A stretch of DNA of 64,000 nucleotides, taken from contig WPIO01000035.1 of the NCBI GenBank assembly GCA_009760855.2, forward strand, positions 2,100,001 through 2,164,000, in the 5' to 3' direction. The notes beneath the pieces were generated by a model. The model made no database searches and was not told the origin of the DNA. It saw only the letters and a program-made list of their open reading frames with translations. This stretch comes from Cristatella mucedo. Its lineage: Eukaryota > Bryozoa > Phylactolaemata > Cristatellidae. Positions 59,940 through 64,000 of the stretch are shown here, piece after piece (the first letter of the stretch is position 1; every line of letters starts with the position of its first letter). A program made the translations under genes and the position numbers.

Positions 59940-60435
59940 GTCCAAACCAGACGCTTGACAGTCTGCTTTTAAGAAACAACATCAAGTCAAAACTCACTCA
60001 TGCTTCAGTTGACCCACACCATAAGAGCTTCGTTTTAGTGCGGTTTAATTTGTTTTTGTTTATCACACAAGTATTTCAATGAGATTTTAATTGCATTGCA
60101 TAAGAGTGCTGTATTTGAGTAAGATAAATCTGGTGTAAAATTCTGGCCTTAACTATAAATTCAATTGGAAAGTCACATCAACCACACCTATTTGCTCTCA
60201 GTTTCTAACTTATTGACAAAAAAATAAATGTACACCATCAGATGGCGTTTTCGCAAAATACTTTACAAATTACACAAATAATGCCAGCCGGAGGTTGACC
60301 CGACAACTTGACTCCAAGAATCGCTCAAGGACTACATAGTAGGAAGAAGATTTCACATGACTCTCACGGGGGCGCCCCTATTCAGAACTGTAGCTGTCCT
60401 GTTAGGTTTCTAAAATCTCAAATGGTTTTAATCGT
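59940..60435. other. stretch without supported feature
   Basis: No motif or repeat-family match. Confidence 0.35.
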
Positions 60436-60438
60436 TCC

Positions 60439-60465
60439 ATATATATATATATATATATATGTGTT

Positions 60466-60543
<78 letters not shown>
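60439..60543. repeat. (AT)n(GT)n microsatellite
   Basis: AT tract, GTGTTAA break, then ~76 bases of uninterrupted GT. Same layout as the array 750 bases upstream. Confidence 0.97.
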
Positions 60544-60544
<1 letters not shown>

Positions 60545-61015
60545 GACTGTTAACTGGTGACTGTTGACATGTTGACTCATTAACTATTCTTGGTTATAAG
60601 AAAAAGCTCGCATACAGATGGCAGATCGAAACCAAACTTTCCTCACCTCTCAGAGTACATATGCACGCTCGATATTCTTTTGAATGTAAAGACATTACAA
60701 TGATGGATTGTACAAAAAAATGTGCTCACCCACATGAAAATAAATGACGAAACTTTCATATTTACAAATGAATTATTGTTGAATATTTATAGTCTATTTT
60801 GTTTAATGAGGTTCCTACAAAATAGTTACCCCATTGCAATTTCTGAGAACATTGCCCTTAGAGGAGGTGAGGCTAGACAGAAGCAAATGTATAAGCCTAT
60901 TATCTGTTTCATTCTACATAAACATTGAATAGCACCAGGTGCTAACTACAAGTAGTGCCAAACAATGAATTTTATTACTTTCAGGCTGTAAAGGCTGGCA
61001 CAGAACTTGATTCAG
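60545..61015. other. AT-rich stretch, no feature seen
   Basis: A 68-codon frame at 60722-60928 shows no motif. Confidence 0.35.
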
Positions 61016-61019
61016 TGTT

Positions 61020-62900
61020 AGTCCGTCATTGCAGATCTATCCAAAATCCTGCCCAGTCTCGGTCCCTACGGCTCGTGGCAGCGTTACTGTAGTGTCGCGT
61101 TGGCCTTGGCTTGATTTAGAGACGTTACCCAACTGTTTTGGAGGGCAACTTCCTTTGTCCTGGAGCGTGGAAGCCAGAGATGAAACGCTAATTGGCGGTT
61201 GTAGACCAAGAGCTTGAGAGCGAGCCACAGGAGAGCTCTGAGACCAATGGTGATTCATTATAGAATTGGTCTGCCACCACGCGAAGAGAGATCGATGTTG
61301 GCTGGCCGTCAACCCTCGGCCGCTAACTCTGATAAAAAAAGAATCGTCAGTACCTTTTCGGCAATCAAGCTGGACGCTGGGTTACCCATGCGGCGAACAG
61401 AGCGACGGAATTATTCTTACAAGTAATCGGCTCGGGTACTGGCCCAATACCGTAGTATCCAGGCTACGTTCGGTTGGCTGGGACGGGGCTACTATAATAG
61501 GGTAAGGGTCAGCTGAAAGCCGGGGTCGGACCTACGGTACGTGTGGTGACGTGAGGTCACCGGGCTCTCAGGTAGGAGGATTGGCCTGGTAAGTCGTGGT
61601 GTTAGGCTCCCGGTATCATGATTATGCACCTGGATGGTTGCAGGCGTGCTCCGGCGATGCGGCCGCACGCAAGAACAGTACCCAAAGGCCCGAAGCAGGC
61701 TGGTTGCTTTATCGTTGTTGAGTATCTTATATTCCGCGTTCCCGTGTGGCGTGTACGTGACCCCGCCCCCTCACTGTGTTGGCGATATAATGACTAATGT
61801 TGTGGATGTCTGCTCCATGATCCAGAATACTCAGCTAGCCGGGTCTTGGCGTACGGCAGCGTGCACAAGACAGAGGCCGGCGACGGTGTGACGCTGAAAC
61901 CGACTGACCAACTAACACGTTTGTTCGCTTGCTTCGTCGTCTCTTGCGACTCCTATGGTAGTGCTTTGTTGGACGCTCCCTGTTAATTCCCCGCGCTAAT
62001 TGTTGGCGCGCCTTATTATAGAGGTTTAACCTGACAGCCGCTCGTCTTACCCTGCGCTCACCGGCATGGCGAAGGCGGCGGCGTGGTCAGGTGTAGTGGT
62101 TTGGCGGGAACTAGTCTTTGACCCTGGAACTCGCTACAACCCTTTTGCTCTTTCCCTATTCTCTCCGTTGGCATTATTTAACAGTCAGAGCGACGCTCGG
62201 TCTTTTGTTCAGCTCCTGCTCTCTCTTTCTCTTTCTCTCTCTTCGGCTTCACTTTGACGCCGTTGGACTCGTTTCTCTGAAAGCGAGGAGGAGGCGTGTC
62301 TTTCATCGGCGATGAGAAGGACGAGACAGAGGAAGCTGGAGGATTCGGTGAACGCTACTGAATACGGTCGGCCTTGCGCCCGAGCTCGCATTTACGTTTC
62401 TCTTGTGTTTTGTGTGTGTGAGCCTTCGCATGGTATCAGCATAAGTTGCCGGTGCAGACTAGACATAGTTGGTGTGGTGAAATGTTCCGTCGGTTTGGGC
62501 TTCTCCGTCGAATTTGGTCGTTTCCGATGGCAGCCCTAGTGCGGGGACATATTTCCTCTAAGATTGCTTTGTGTAGTGTGGTATTCCTGATTTCACGGCG
62601 GAAAGCCGACCTAGCTCTCAGTCACGATGTGAGCTCCGGTTTATGCTACAGCGGGAAACTCAAAACAGCCTGTTGGGTCGTTCATAAGTGAAAAGGCCGT
62701 GCAGCGTTAAAGTGGCGGGACGGTGTTGCCTCCACGAGAATGGCTCGGGCGGTTGAGAGACGTCTAGTGAGGACTGCGGAGATGGACACTGAGCGTAGAC
62801 TAGCGCAAGCGACATTATTGCTCTTGCGAGATAAAGACTCAGTAAAACTCAAAATTCTGAGGTGTCTCCGTTTCTAATTGACGTCGTGGACTCCCACGCT
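61020..62900. other. CpG-rich segment, possible promoter/5' region or LTR-like element
   Basis: Sharply higher GC and CpG than the rest of the window, peaking near 61990-62090 (GCGCTAAT, GGCGCGCC, GGCGAAGGCGGCGGCG). A pyrimidine tract (CT/TTTCT) lies at 62219-62247. AGATAAAGACTCAG at about 62829 recalls the end of a transcript unit or LTR. Many overlapping frames of 60-91 codons on both strands are by-products of the GC content, and none shows a known domain. A CpG-island promoter of a gene continuing past the window, or a young GC-rich element, would both fit. Confidence 0.3.
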
Positions 62901-62904
62901 GCCT

Positions 62905-64000
62905 AGTAAACAAAGTAAGTAGGTCAGACAGTCAGGGAACATTCCATTCCGTGGCGCGTCCTTCTTGTGTGCCCTAAATGAGCATCGAACCGTATTCGGG
63001 CAATGAGGTTTTTGCCCTGAAAAAGTTATGGCAAGCGAGGTTACTTCGGCCCGGACTTTGGCTTTACATTACTCCATAATTAACTAATGATACTGTTTTC
63101 TGGATTTAAATCTTATCAGAATTAACTACGGATATAGAAATGATAGCAGGGAAGCAGAGCCTATTTGAAGTTGTAATTTCGAATGCGTGAAAGGTCATAG
63201 AATTAGAATTGTCACTAATATACACGAAGTTTATTAAATGAAATAATAGGAAGACTACCCGGCGTGGTTCTTCCATGGGCACACAATATCCAAGAATGCC
63301 ACAGCACCACAAGGGTGTAATATGTGTAATAACACACAGTGATACAAATGCGCCCTCCAGAGGAACTGCAGAAATAAACTGTCTAGTCGCTTTACATATA
63401 TGCTGTCAAAGGACACACCGTCGAGAGTTTCGACGCTCCTCAGATCAATCGTGCCACTCTCCCATTTCATATTCTAACACTGGGAGAACGAGTGATTCGG
63501 GCCCGTAGAATGTAGGCGCTGTCAACAAGAGCTGAAGATGGCTCATGTCTGTATGACTTGTCACTCACCATAGAGAACTCGGTAGCTATCAGCGAATGTG
63601 TAAACTTATGGCTTGCCCTTACAAACAATCGATCGCTGGATCTCGGCTGATTTACCACCAAACTACGTGACGATAAAACAGAATTTATCTCTTGAAAGCA
63701 GCAGGTGGCTGTTTCTCTAATAAGTGTCTTCCGTCCAACCACCTCAACATCCTCAGAATTCAGGTGTCACATTCTACAGCTGCCTAAATTTTGGAAGCTT
63801 TGTTAATAAGACTGCTTCCACATCCAGCCATCACATGATCCCGACCTAAATTAGGAACTGTCACCACGACCGGCTTGCAAGAAAAAGTCGACTATCCTCT
63901 ATGGTTCGGGTCTCGATTGGATCATTGGAGCTTCCATTTTGAGAGGATACCAGCCATTCTACTACGGCCGTCAATGAAGGTAGCTGCAAGACTAATTTAC
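62905..64000. other. stretch to window end, no feature supported
   Basis: Opposing frames at 63106-63508 and 63467-63742 have no recognised motif. A B-box-like GGTTCGATGCTC (minus strand, ~62980) has no A box. Confidence 0.3.

Noticed and set aside
59620-60553. ORFs with HTHTHT and VCVCVC runs
   Set aside because: Translations of (GT)n arrays.
62970-63010. B-box-like GGTTCGATGCTC on the minus strand
   Set aside because: No A box at suitable spacing and no cloverleaf, so not called a tRNA or SINE.

Overview
The window is eukaryotic, AT-rich genomic DNA, almost certainly from an animal. Evidence is its decayed CR1/L2-type non-LTR retrotransposons with microsatellite tails, tRNA-derived SINEs, a hAT transposase remnant, long (GT)n, (CT)n and (ACAT)n microsatellites, and intron-exon style coding pieces. 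There are no long ORFs, operons, rRNA genes or CRISPR arrays. I cannot name the species; an invertebrate is the best guess. No complete host gene can be read.

The best host-gene evidence is two 3'-terminal exons far apart on the + strand (3590-4023 and 57879-58072). Each starts after a consensus 3' splice site with the same intron phase (1). Each places the motif YGVPI at the same distance from the splice site, then encodes one membrane-spanning segment and a short tail with a stop. They look like last exons of two paralogous single-pass membrane proteins. A possible signal-peptide exon ending in a phase-1 donor lies at 24850-24919, and a small Cys-containing ORF with a thrombospondin-like SDWSAC motif lies at 1186-1443. 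Linking these to the terminal exons is inference.

Mobile DNA dominates the rest. I use working names. LINE-A is a CR1/L2-like element whose 3' end is a hairpin (AAAGCGCC...GGCGCTTT) followed by (ATT)n. It occurs in about 15 pieces on both strands, the best at 10790-12935. LINE-B is a second non-LTR family ending in TTACATTACATT-like sequence. It has RT remnants at 7780-8345 and 28130-29900 (minus strand) and several 3'-end fragments. tRNA-derived SINEs (18716, 36350, degenerate at 54985, minus strand at 57545 and 30155) include copies whose tails resemble the LINE-A 3' end, and one is nested inside a LINE-A copy. A decayed hAT transposase C-terminus lies at 33471-33785.

Other landmarks are a degenerate (TTTAGGG)-like array at 58850-59340 inside partly inverted flanks, large (GT)n tracts at 59.7 and 60.5 kb, a CpG-rich segment at 61-62.9 kb, and an unrecognised decayed coding block on the minus strand at 1675-2611. 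Remaining stretches are AT-rich with no feature I can support. All retroelement reading frames carry stops and frameshifts, so the elements here look inactive.
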